Made by a program: the position numbers and the translations under genes. Of a stretch of 64,000 nt of DNA, positions 25,652-36,283 are shown one piece after another (the stretch's first letter is position 1; the number at the start of each line of letters is the position of its first letter). Source of the stretch: Raphanus sativus (lineage: Eukaryota; Streptophyta; Magnoliopsida; Brassicales; Brassicaceae); contig NC_079518.1 in NCBI RefSeq assembly GCF_000801105.2, forward strand, positions 17,340,800 through 17,404,799, read 5' to 3'. Under the pieces are notes generated by a model that made no database searches, was not told where the DNA came from, and was given only the letters and a program-made list of their open reading frames with translations.

Positions 25652-27329
25652 TAAACACTAACTAAAACCAACATAATAGATTTGAAAATTGTGTTATTTG
25701 TTTAACGATTTAGAAAATTTAATTCAAATCAAGAATTAGTCATAAATCATGTATTAGTCATGCATATTTGTTTATAAATTTGATTACAATAGATTTTAAT
25801 TGACTACTTAATTTAAAATATAAATACTCAAATTAAAAATAAAATCTCCGGATTATAAATCTTAATTAAAACCAGCAAAATAAATTTGAAAATGATGTTA
25901 TTCTTTTTTACGATTAACAAAATTTAATCTAAATCAATATTTTTTCATAAAAAGTATTATTACTACAAAAAGATTTATCTGTCAGAATTTATTTTGTATT
26001 TTTCTATAAATTATAAATGATGTAAAGTAAATTTGCATCACTTAAAAATAAATGACTCTGAAAGTGGTGATGCAAATAATATAATCATTTCAATGATAAA
26101 TGATGTAAATTGTAAAATAGTTGAATCAATTATTATAAATGATGTCAATATATATCAGTTACTAAAATGATGCAAATTTATATCAGTTTTTAAATGGTGT
26201 TGTTATTTTCATCAATTCGAATAATTAATTTTAGTTATTTATTAATAAATAATGTAAAAATTAATACTAATTTTGAAAATTATTTTAATAATTATATCAT
26301 TTAAAATTATTAATTTAGATAGTTTATATAATTAATGTTAAAGTTATATCTGTATATATATACAATGAAGATACATCATTAATTCAAATCAAGAATAAGT
26401 CATAAATAAAGTATTAGTCATATGAATTTGCTAGTAAATTTGATTTCAATAGATTTGAATTGAATACTAAGTTTAAAATATAAAAACTCAAATTCAAAAA
26501 AAATCTCCATATTGTAAACATTAATTAAAACAAACATAAAATATTTGAAAATGGTGTTATTTATTTTATGATTTACAAAATTTAATTCAAATTAAGAATT
26601 TTTCATAAATCAAGTATCAGTCTTACGGATTTGTTAATAAATTTGATTTAAATAGAGTTTAATTGACTACTAATTTTAAAATATAGTTACTCAAATTTGA
26701 AATAAAACCTATTGATTGTAAAACATAATAGATTTGATGTTTTATTTATTTACATTTTACAAATTTATATTCAAATAAAAATGATTCATAAATCAAGTAT
26801 TATTCATACAGATTTGTTAATAAAGTTGATTTCAATAGATTTGAATTGACTACCAAGTTTAAAATATAAATACTCAAGTTTGAAATAAAATCTAGGGATG
26901 TAACAAAATGAACATAATAGAGTTAAAAATGATGCTATTTATAAAATTTAATTCAAATCAAGAATTAGCCATAAATCAAGTATTAGTCATACAGATTTGT
27001 TAATAAATTTGATTTCAATAGATTTGAATTGACTACTAAGTTTAAAATATAAATACTCAAACTCGAAATAAAATATATGGATTGTAAACATTAATTAAGC
27101 CAAACATAATAGATTTTAAAATGGTGTTATTTGTTTAACAATTTACGTAATTTAATTTAAATCAAGAATTAGTCATAAATCAAGTATTAGTCATAAAGAT
27201 TTGTTAATAAATTTGATTTCAGTAGATTTGAATTGACTAATAAGTTCAAAATATAAATACTCAAATTCGAGATAAATCTTTGGATTTGTCAACATTAATT
27301 AAACTAACATAATAGATTTGAAAATCAGT

Positions 27330-29010
27330 AAATTTTCCTTAATTTTATAAATCATAATATAAATTCTTATATCAATTAAAATTCATAAACAAACAATATA
27401 TGTGTTCCTATCTTTAGTTTATATTCCCTTAAATATAAATTAAAGGGTTGGAAAGAGGTTTTGTTATTAATAGCAGCCAACTAGGTACCTCTTTCTCTTG
27501 TATTTTTACTTTTCTTACTCGTAAAGGAATGTGTGTGGTATGTGATTTAGCTTTAGTACTTTGGTCTCTTTTTTTTACTTTGTTACATCTTTTTGGATTT
27601 TACTATAAAGCATGAGTTACAAGTCAATCTTTTGAATAAATTCTTAACTATTAAAGAAGAAACCTCTGTTTCGGTATATAACACATGTTTGTTATTCATT
27701 GTTTATGATTATTGTTATTTTCAGAAGAAAAAAATAGTAGTCCTAAATTGTTTAAAAAACATCCAAAATCATTAATTAATTGTGAGAAAATCTTAATTAG
27801 TAAGGACTCAAGACATATGTTTTATATCTTACTTACCATATTCATTATTACTGTTAAAAAATAATTAGCTATAACTTAAAACACTTTGTGTCTGTGGAAT
27901 GAGAAACGTTAGCGAAGCGAATACATCTTTGGCCCAGCTTTGCTCCCAGCTCAGTGATGTTGGATTCCTAGATTGTCTGAACATCAGCGAAAAAGCACTT
28001 GGAGAAGTGGTTTAACCATTAATTAATTGATATAAAATCTTTGGATTTGTAACATTAATTAAATACAATATAATAGATTTGAAAATGGTGTTATTTGTTT
28101 TATGATTTACAAAAATTAATTCAAATCAACTAGTCATAAATCAAGTATTAGTCATACGGATTTGTTAATAAATTTGATTTTAATAGATTTGAATTGACTA
28201 CTAGATTTAATATATAAATACTCAAATTCGAAATAAAATCTCTAGATTGTAAATTTTAATTAAAACTAAGATAATATATTTGCAATGGTGTTATTTTTTA
28301 TGATTTACAAGATTTAATTCAAATCAAGAATTAGTCATAAATCAAGTATTAGTCATACGGATTTGTTAATAAATTTGATTTCAATATATTTGAATCGACT
28401 ATTAAGTTTAAAATATAAATACCCAAATTAAAAAAATCTCTGGATTCGTAAAAATTAATTAAAATAATCTTTCTTGACTTTATAAATCTTAATATAAAAT
28501 TTAAATGAATTAAGATACATAAATGAACAATATCCTTTCCTATTTTTAATTTATATTCCGTTAATAGAAAGTGAAGAGTTAGAAAAGAATACAATATTTT
28601 GTTATTAGTGGCAACCAACAAGGTGCCTCTTTCTCTTGTATTTTTGCTTTTCTTTCTCGTAAAAGAATATGTATAGTATGTGATTCAGTTTTAGTATTTG
28701 GTCTCTTTTTCTACTTTGTTACATATTTTTGGATTTTACTTTAAAGCATGAGTTACGAGTCAATCTTGTGAATAAGGTGTTAACTGTTAAAGAAGAAATC
28801 CCCTCTTTGGTATAGAACACATGTCTGTCATTCATAGTTTATGATTATTTTCATTTTCACAGAAAACAAATAGCCGTCTTACATTATTTAAGAAACATAA
28901 AGCATTTATTAAAAGTGAGAAAATCTTAATTACTAAAAGCACAATACATATGTCTCTCATATCTTACTTACCATATGTGTTATTACCGTTAAAAATTAAT
29001 TAGCTATAAC
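27330..29010. repeat. Duplicated 550-bp flank block (two copies)
   Basis: 27330-27875 and about 28460-29010 align along their length: shared phrases are GGTACCTCTTTCTCTTGTAT (with one change), TTTTTGGATTTTACT, AAAGCATGAGTTAC and ATCTTACTTACCATAT. Two satellite monomers lie between them, so the array end was duplicated as a unit of about 1.1 kb. Identity is roughly 80-85% by eye. Confidence 0.85.
27899..28015 (+). pseudogene. Coding-like island, 38 codons, origin unknown
   Basis: A GC-richer 120-bp stretch in AT-rich repeat DNA reads without stops from ATG 27899 to TAA 28015, as MRNVSEANTSLAQLCSQL and on to EKALGEVV. The cysteine and leucine pattern looks protein-like, and the stretch is absent from the second copy of the flanking block at 28460-29010. 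I cannot name the parent gene. It may be an exon carried in by a transposon. Confidence 0.35.
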
Positions 29011-29623
29011 TAATGAAAAAATTAAATAGTAATTATATACCAAAATTTTATATTAAGAGATTTTGTATGTATAGACATTTAAAAATTTATCTACAATCAA
29101 TAAACAAATCTACACATACTATTTAAAAATTAATGAAAATACTATGTATTGACTTTTTTTTGTTCATCCAAAAATTTTCAAATTAATGAAAATACTATGA
29201 AAAATTTGGCTACAATTAATGAAAATACTACTTAAAAATTTAGCTACAATCAATAAACAAATCTACACGTACTATTTAAAAATTAATGAAAATACTATGT
29301 ATTCACTAAAGAGATTAATGTGTATGGATATACATTACAAAATTAATGAAAATACTACTTAAAAAGATATTATAAATATGCCAACAATCTTTAGTTCATT
29401 TCTTTACAAATCTCTAAAACGAATCTTTGCATTAGTTAGATTTTATAATTTTAAACTAAAAAACTTTTTTACATAATTACTATATTCACTAAAAGATATT
29501 AAATTTTTAAAATAATCTGTTAACAGCATGCAGAACTAAGATTTTAAAATCCGGTAACGCGCGAAGCTAACTAACATTAAATTTTTAAAGTAAGTCGTTA
29601 ACAACGTGCAAAACTAACCAACA
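29011..29623. other. AT-rich DNA with a local direct repeat
   Basis: The phrase CAATCAATAAACAAATCTAC occurs near 29094 and 29248 with AAAATTAATGAAAATACTAT following each. No gene was found. Confidence 0.6.
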
Positions 29624-30261
29624 TTACACTACAAGAAAACAGATGTTTAACGAGGGCCATTTTCCTCGTTAATTCCTCGTAAAAGAATGTTTACGAGGAA
29701 TTAACGAGGAAAAGTGTTTCGTCGTTTATCGTCCGTCGTAACAGAACTTTCGTCGCCATTTCCTCGTAGACTAGCGAGTCTTTCATTTCCTCGTAAAGAC
29801 GAAGTTAATATTTCGTCGTAAGTTCCTCGCCGCCATTCCTCGTAAATCACTCGCGGACTTTCCTCGTACAAACCACGCGAATCACGCGTCGTTACTTACA
29901 CGTAAGATCCTTGAAAATAAATCCTCGTACATTCCATGTAATATCCTTGAAAAGGTTTCCTCGTAAAATCCATGTAGAATCGTTGAAACATTTTCCTCGT
30001 AAAAACCTCGTAAGGCTTTCCTCGTAAATTCCTCGGAAATCATTTCGACGTAAATAACTCGTATAATGCCAATTTTTGAATTAATAAAAATATTATTTGA
30101 TATAATAATTATTAATTTAATAAAATAAGAATTTAAATATTTGGGTTTATAAATAAATTTTAAATAAAATTCAAAAGCAACAAAATATTTTATATATAAT
30201 TAAGTTTTTGGATTTTATAATACATAAACCGAAAAAAAAAACTAAAAAAACTAAGGCTCGT

Positions 30262-31899
30262 TCATGGCCTCGTAGAATTCCTCGCTCCTCCTCGTAACAT
30301 CCTCCTCGTTATGTGTACCCGATGACTCGCCTGGAATGGATTTTGTTGTTTCATGTTCCTCAACAAAGCTTCCCATTCCGGGTTTGTGGACGCTATAACG
30401 TCGATGAAGGCCTCGAGTCCACTGACACGGCTTTTGGTCGCGCCCAGCTCGGAACGCAACTGAGTGACTTCTTCGGTCCGTCTCTGAGCATAAGACGATG
30501 TCGCTCTCGGGACATCATTGACGGAACCGATCCCCAACGTACGTCCCTTTTTCTTAGGGACAACCTTAAAAACAAAAAAAAAATATATTTGTTAGTTAAA
30601 TTTAAAAGGTAAATTTAATGAATTAATAATTAAAAAGATATAATGTTAAAAAATTTACCTCCTCGTAAATCTTATCCACTTCAGTTGTGGATAAGGTAAC
30701 AGGTAATCCGTCGGCGGACTGCTGGGTCAGCTGAGTCTGGCGCTCCTCAACCCGAGCAATAACGTCGTTGTAGATTAGCTCGGACTTGCCATCTAAAAAC
30801 TGGCCCGCCTTGTTCTTGTGGGTCCGCTCGTAAAGTTCCGGAAGAGTCGGGAGACGTCCCAACTCCTTGGCCTAAAAATATATAAGAAAATTGTTAGAAA
30901 TATATTTATATTAAAATTAATAATTAAAAATTATTATCTAATTACATACCATTTGCAAACGGACACCGGCATGGGGTTTTTAGCCCGTAGAGTGTAGCAT
31001 CGGACCGTTACCGTGCTCGTCTACCGTGTTACGGGCGGCAGCACAAATGTTTGCGATCCTAATGGAGTTGGGATCCTTCCAGTAATGGATGAGGCCGTCC
31101 CAAACACCCGTGGTAAGCTCAGAGGGTTTGCCACGGGTGTACCCCTTGACGATCCAGTCGCCCTTCCAGTTGCAAACCGTGTCCGCCAAGCGAACTTGCG
31201 CCTTCGCGTAAAACGCCTTCCTCACTCTCTCACTGACCCCGATAGACCAATGATACTTTTGCTGCAAAAAAAAAAATTAATAATCTGTTATTTTAAGAAA
31301 AAAATATAAAATAATTAATTAATAGAATTACTTACAGCGTAAATCTTGAACCACGTCTTTCTGATGTAGATCGGCGTCAACTTCCAGTTTGGATGCGCCA
31401 TGGAGAAGTAACCTTTAATCGTCTCGGTTACATCTGTCGCAAGGCAATTGTCAACCCCAAACCTGGAAAAAATGAAAATTTAAATTATTTAATGAAGTTA
31501 TAAATTAAAAATAATTAATTAAAAATGCACTTACCACAAAGTCCCGTCGGGTCTTTCGGGGTCTATGATTGGTAAACCAGCTCTGCCTGGCATACCGAGA
31601 ATATCCTCGACAGTGTACTGCGAGAAGGGAACAGTAGGTGGCACAATGAGATCGGAATGAACAGCGGCGGGAATCTCAGGAGGAGCCATCGGAGGAGCTA
31701 CCGGAGGAGCCACCGGAGGAGCCGTCGGCTGAGCCATCAGAGGAGGCATCGGAGGGAACATCTGCTGAGTCTCGGGAACAGACTCCTGATCTGAAGAACC
31801 GGAACCGCCGGCACCTGAAGAAGAACCTGGCGGGTCTAACTGACTACCAGGCTCACCGAACATCTCTCTGTAGTGAGCAGTAAGCCTGTTCGCACGAAC
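30262..31899 (-). pseudogene. CACTA accessory protein (plant transposase, Ptta/En/Spm type), broken
   Basis: Five splice-consistent exons run on the minus strand: 31899-31535, 31462-31336, 31261-30950, 30871-30659 and 30564-30262. The product has a serine- and proline-rich N-terminal part with repeated PPVAPP-like units, then the conserved core: NCLATDVTETIKGYF, MAHPNWKLTPIYIRKTWF, WSIGVSERVRKAFY, GVWDGLIHYWKDP and LPTLPELYERTHKNKAGQF. A coiled-coil-like [20 protein letters not shown] comes near the end. This is the TNPA-like family that binds subterminal repeats. An in-frame TAA at 30980-30982, right after MLHSTG and before KPHAGVRLQM, truncates it. The first coding exon upstream of 31899 was not identified. 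Confidence 0.85.
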
Positions 31900-32479
31900 C
31901 TGCAAAAATATATATTTTTGAGTTTATTATCATCAATAATTAAAAATCTATCAACAATAATTAAAAAATCTATTTAACGAACATAAAATCCGTAAACCTA
32001 TCTAAATTCCCTAAACTAACCACCTAAACTAACGACCTATCTAAATTCCCTAAACTAATTATGGGGCGAGGAAATTACCATTTTCGAAGGAGAGAGGAAT
32101 GGGAGAGGAGTTGGAGACGAAATTGGGAGGAAATGGAGTGGAAGTTGGGACGAATGGAGAGTGTGAGGTTGTATATATAACTTACGAAGGTCTCGTAATT
32201 TCCTCGTAGAGTTACGAGGAATTAAAGAGGCCCGTCTTTCTGTTCCTCGTAAAAACCTCGTAACCTTACGAGGAAATTGCGAGGCCCGTCCCAAATCAAA
32301 CGATAAAATAGCGAGGTCCGTGTTTCTATTCCTCGTAAAAGCCTCGTAGATTACGAGGTTTTAACGAGGTAAATTTCTAAACCTCTAAAATCGAAACCCC
32401 AAACCCTAAACCCCATCTTTTTTTATATTCTACCTCAAAATATATCTTCCTTTTAACCTCAAAAATTTAAAAATATAAT

Positions 32480-33520
32480 CTTTTGAAGATTTGAAAATAT
32501 AAATCATTTGAATTAGATTTGAAAATATAATCTTTTGAAGATTTGAAAATATAATCATTTGAAGATTTGAAAATGTAATCTTTTGAAGATTTGAAAATAT
32601 AATCTTTTGAAGATTTAAAAATATAATCTTTTGAAAATTATAAAATTATTAATGGGGTTTGGAGTTTGGGATTTAGACAAAATAGATAAGAAAGATGGGG
32701 TTTGGGGTTTAGGGTTTAGGGGTTTAGACAACATATCTCGTTAAAACCTCGTAAACCCACAAGGAAATAACGAGGAAATAAAAAAAACAGAAAGCCTCGT
32801 TAATTCCACGTAGCTTACGAGGTTTTTACGACGATTTCGTCTTACGTGGAATTAACGAGGCCCGCGTTTTTCTTTTTTTCTATTTTCCTCGTTATTTCGT
32901 CGTAAACTACGAGGAATTAACGAGGTTTTCTTTCTAAACCTCTAAAATCAAAAACCCCAAACCACAAACACCATCTTTCCTTTCTTCTACTTCATATATT
33001 CATAACATATCTTCCTTTTAACCTCAATATTCTTAACATTTCAAACCTCAAAATTTATAACTACAATTCTTTAACTTCTAATATCAATCTCTTCTTTCTA
33101 ATATAAACTTATACAAAATCACATTATTTATTTAAATTTTTTATCTTGCAACAAAAATATAATCCTTTGAAGATTTAAAAATATAATCTTTTGAAGATTT
33201 GAAGATATAATCTTTTGAAGATTTGAAGATATAATCTTTTGAAGATTTGAAAATATAATCTTTTGAAGATTTAAAAATATAATCTTTTGAAAATTATAAA
33301 ATTATTAATGGGGTTTGAAGTTTGGGATTTAGACAAAATAGATAAGAAAGATGGGGTTTGGGGTTTAGGGTTTAGGGGTTTAGACAACATATCTCGTTAA
33401 AACCTCGTAAACCCACGAGGAAATAACGAGGAAATAAAAAAAAACAGAAAGCCTCGTTAATTCCACGTAAGATTACGAGGTCTTTACGACGATTTCGTCT
33501 TACGTGGAATTAACGAGGCC
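32480..33520. repeat. Internal duplication of the CACTA right part, offset 656 bp
   Basis: A segment of 25-bp tandem units (AATCTTTTGAAGATTTGAAAA) plus about 230 bp following it occurs at 32480-32870 and again at 33165-33520; the common phrase ATTATTAATGGGGTTTG is at 32645 and 33301. Each copy includes GGGGTTTAGGGTTTAGGGGT, similar to the plant telomere repeat TTTAGGG, and a palindromic ACGTGGAATTAACGAGG block. Confidence 0.9.
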
Positions 33521-34411
33521 CGCGTTTTCCTTGATGCATAAATGTCTCCAGTCCCGCAATGTATTCTTTCGTCACTCTCCCGTTAGCATCTCTATGCATA
33601 TACATCCAGCTCCGCAACTCGTAGACATTCCGGAGCCTGACATTTTTTTTATTTTCACTTTTTTTTGTTCTTGTTGGTGTGTTTAAAATGATGTTGAAAC
33701 TTCCATATTTATAGAAAATTTTCGAATCTGGTAGTTGAAGTTTTGCGATGAATTTGCGAGGAAAAGGTAGGTAGCAAAAAAAAACGTGTTTTAAAATTCC
33801 TCGTTAAGTTCACGTAAAGTGTTTCCTCGTAAAGAAGACGCGAATTTTACGTGGGTTTTACGAGGAAAGTATATTTTCTCATTTCCTCGTAAAGATGATG
33901 CAAGGTTTACGTGGTGTTTACGAGGAAAGTGTATTTCCTCGTTAAAACCACGTAATGTTACGATGATTTTACGATGAATTTTTTTTCGTTACTTTACTAG
34001 GAAATAACGACGTTTTTGTTCTTTCTTTGTAATTTCCTCGTAAGCTCGTCGTAAAATTACGAGGATCATATTTCCTCGTTAATTTTCCTCGCCAAAGTGT
34101 TGTTTTCTTGTAGTGTTAAAATTTTAAAATACTGTTAATTAAGTGGGAAACTTTTATTAAAACAGTTATATATTAATTGAAAATTAGATACTAATTTATC
34201 ATAAAATATCTTATTTTAAGTGCAGACAATGTTATCTACCAAAACAATTGAAAGAAAATAGCAATATTTGGAAAAAAAGCTTCTCTTTTTTAAAACAATG
34301 AAAATATCTTATATATACTTTTAAATGTTTAGAAGAAGAAGTGGAGTTATTGTGTTGACTGGTAGATTCTATATAAATGTACCGTGTCAAGGAGGTAATA
34401 CCCTGATATTT

Positions 34412-35986
34412 TATTGAGGATACTCTTCGTGCTATGAACTACCCTGATATTTTTGTCTCTTGGATAATGAAATGTGTGGAAACCGCAACGTTCTCAGTCT
34501 CAGTGAATGGAGAGCTGGAGGGTTTTTCACAAGCAACAGAGGTATAAGGCAGGGGTGTTCTCTTTCCCCATATCTTTATGTCATTGTCAGTAATGTGTTG
34601 TCTAAGCTCATCAACAAAGCAGTGCTGGACGGTAGCATTGGATTCCATCCTCAGTGCCAAGAAGTCAATTTGTCACATTTGAGTTTTGCTGATGATATAG
34701 TTGTCTTTTCGGATGGCACTCCCGAATCACTTCACGGCACCTCTCCGCGTGTTTGATGAGTTTGCTGTGATGTCGGGCCTTCGAATCAATGTAGCTAAAT
34801 CCACTGTGTTTGCAGCAGGTAGAGGGAAGCTGGCTCTTGAGGGTGCGGCAGTAGACTCTGGGCTCTCCATCTCTGCCCTACCTATCAAGTATCTTGGTCT
34901 CCCTCTCACCACCAAAGTAATGACTCGAAGCGACTATGAACCTCTCACGACAAAAATAAGGAACAGGCTCCTGTCATGGACAAGCAAGGCACTCTCCTAT
35001 GCAGGAAGGTTACTCCTCGTCAAGTCAGTCATAGCAAGCATGACAAACTTCTGGTGTACTGCATTCTGTCTTCCACAGAGTTGCATAGATGAGATCGAAA
35101 GCATGTGCTCTGCTTTTCTCTGGAGTGGGTCTCCTAACATAACGAAAGGCAAGGAGATCGCGTGGGATGATGTGTGCTGTCCGTATGAAGAGGGAGGTTT
35201 GGGCATTCGTCGAATCCAGGAGGTAAGCACTGTATTCTCATTAAAGCTCATATGGCGATTATTTTCTGAAGCAAAGTCGTTGTGGGCTATCTGGGTACAA
35301 AGATACTTACTGCGTGATGAGACTCTATGGGATGCAAAGGATACTGGCCTAGGGTCCTGGGCATGGAGGAAGTTATTGAAAATTTCGAAATTTGGCAAAA
35401 GAGTTCTTATTGATGGAGGTTAAGGATGGTCGTACTGTGCGATTCTGGTCTGATCTATGGTTTCCCTAAGGGCAGACTCATTGAGATTACTGGTGAGATT
35501 GGCACACAGAAGCTGGGCATTAGAAGGGATATGAAAATTTGTGAGGTGTTAAGGGATGATGAATGGAGGTTTCGAAGGTGTCGAGATAGACATATCCAGA
35601 GCTTAATTACAGATTTACAAGCTTTTCAGCTAAAGCTAACTGATGGAAGAGATGAAGTGTTATGGAAGCGAGATAATGGAAGCTATGGCACTACGTTTAT
35701 CTCTTCGGAAACTTGGAATCAAACCAGACAGCGAAAAGAGAAGGTTTCATGGAGTAAGATTGTTTGGTTCTCCCAAGGGGTGCCTCGATTCGACTTTATC
35801 ACCTGGCTTGCAATTAGAGATAGACTATCTACTGGTCACAGATCTAGTCGATGGGGTCAACCGCAACATTGTCTCTTTTGTGGCGAACCTGATGAGACAA
35901 GGGATCACCTCTACTTTGCGTGTCCTTATACATCACTCTCTGGCTGAAGATGGCTGGTAACCTGTTTGGGATCGATCCTGACCCAG
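34412..35986 (+). pseudogene. LINE fragment: end of reverse transcriptase and zf-RVT
   Basis: The plus strand encodes the downstream half of a plant LINE ORF2. First comes the reverse transcriptase with RGIRQGCSLSPYL and the catalytic FADD box (SFADDIVVFSD, about 34683-34712). Then come KYLGLPLTTK and SYAGRLLLVKSV, and last the zf-RVT domain (FITWLAIRDRLSTG, CLFCGEPDETRDHLYFACP). Frame shifts near 34740 and 35420 break it into three frames. The 5' half is missing and the 3' side runs into the assembly gap at 35987. It is unrelated in position to the LINE at the window's left edge. Confidence 0.92.
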
Positions 35987-36086
35987 NNNNNNNNNNNNNN
36001 NNNNNNNNNNNNNNNNNNNNNNNNNNNNNNNNNNNNNNNNNNNNNNNNNNNNNNNNNNNNNNNNNNNNNNNNNNNNNNNNNNNNNN
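35987..36086. other. Assembly gap, 100 N
   Basis: Exactly 100 N, the conventional placeholder for a gap of unknown size. It separates a LINE fragment from the leader of AGPR, so the true distance and even adjacency are unproven. Confidence 0.99.
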
Positions 36087-36283
36087 CCATCCTACGGTGA
36101 GAGACCGCCGAACGCTTCTACGCCGCGAGAGTTAAGAAAACTTTCTTCATGTAATCTCTCTCTCTCTCTGTCATAACTTCTGTCGTCTGGTTTGCTAACT
36201 CAATCTCTTTCTCTTATTCAAATCAAAAAGTTTTGTTGTTTTTGATCCTTATGACTTTCGATTGTTGCAGAAACCAATCAAGA

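Larger units (their letters stand above)
23661..28440. repeat. Decayed satellite array, monomer about 200 bp
   Basis: A unit containing AAGTATTAGTCATACGG, GATTTGTTAATAAATTTGAT, TAGATTTGAATTGACTAC and AATAAAATCTCCGGATTGTAA recurs in one orientation. Anchor points at 23662, 23865, 24070, 24287, 24491 and 24689 give spacings of 198-217 bp. More copies follow at about 25749, 26401, 26609, 26797, 26978, 27183, 28143 and 28343. Fourteen or so monomers are recognisable. The array is broken by a solo LTR (24800-25651), by about 400 bp of other DNA (about 25965-26370) and by the 27330-28040 block. Divergence between monomers is visible throughout, so it is old. Confidence 0.9.
29627..34115 (-). mobile_element. 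CACTA (En/Spm) transposon, 4489 bp, with TTA duplication
   Basis: The tips are CACTACAAGAAAAC at 29627 and its inverse GTTTTCTTGTAGTG ending at 34115, flanked by TTA at 29624-29626 and 34116-34118, the 3-bp duplication typical of CACTA elements. Both subterminal regions are packed with CCTCGTAA, TTACGAGG and AACGAGG motifs in both orientations, the likely binding sites of the element's accessory protein. Inside is one broken five-exon gene of the Ptta/En/Spm type (30262-31899). No DDE transposase frame is visible, so the copy is non-autonomous. Tips and duplication are intact, so it may have moved fairly recently. Confidence 0.95.

Noticed and set aside
25965..26370. Separate transposon within the satellite (starts TACTACAAAAAG)
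   Set aside because: The left edge resembles a transposon tip, but no matching right end or target duplication was seen.
23661..28440. CRISPR-like array
   Set aside because: Repeat unit is about 200 bp without the short repeat-unique spacer pattern, and the DNA is clearly plant nuclear.
30313..31309. Plus-strand frames of 98-99 codons in the CACTA element
   Set aside because: They are antisense shadows of the minus-strand accessory protein exons.
32055..32294. Minus-strand 79-codon frame upstream of the CACTA gene
   Set aside because: Not splice-connected to the accessory gene exons; overlaps subterminal repeat sequence.
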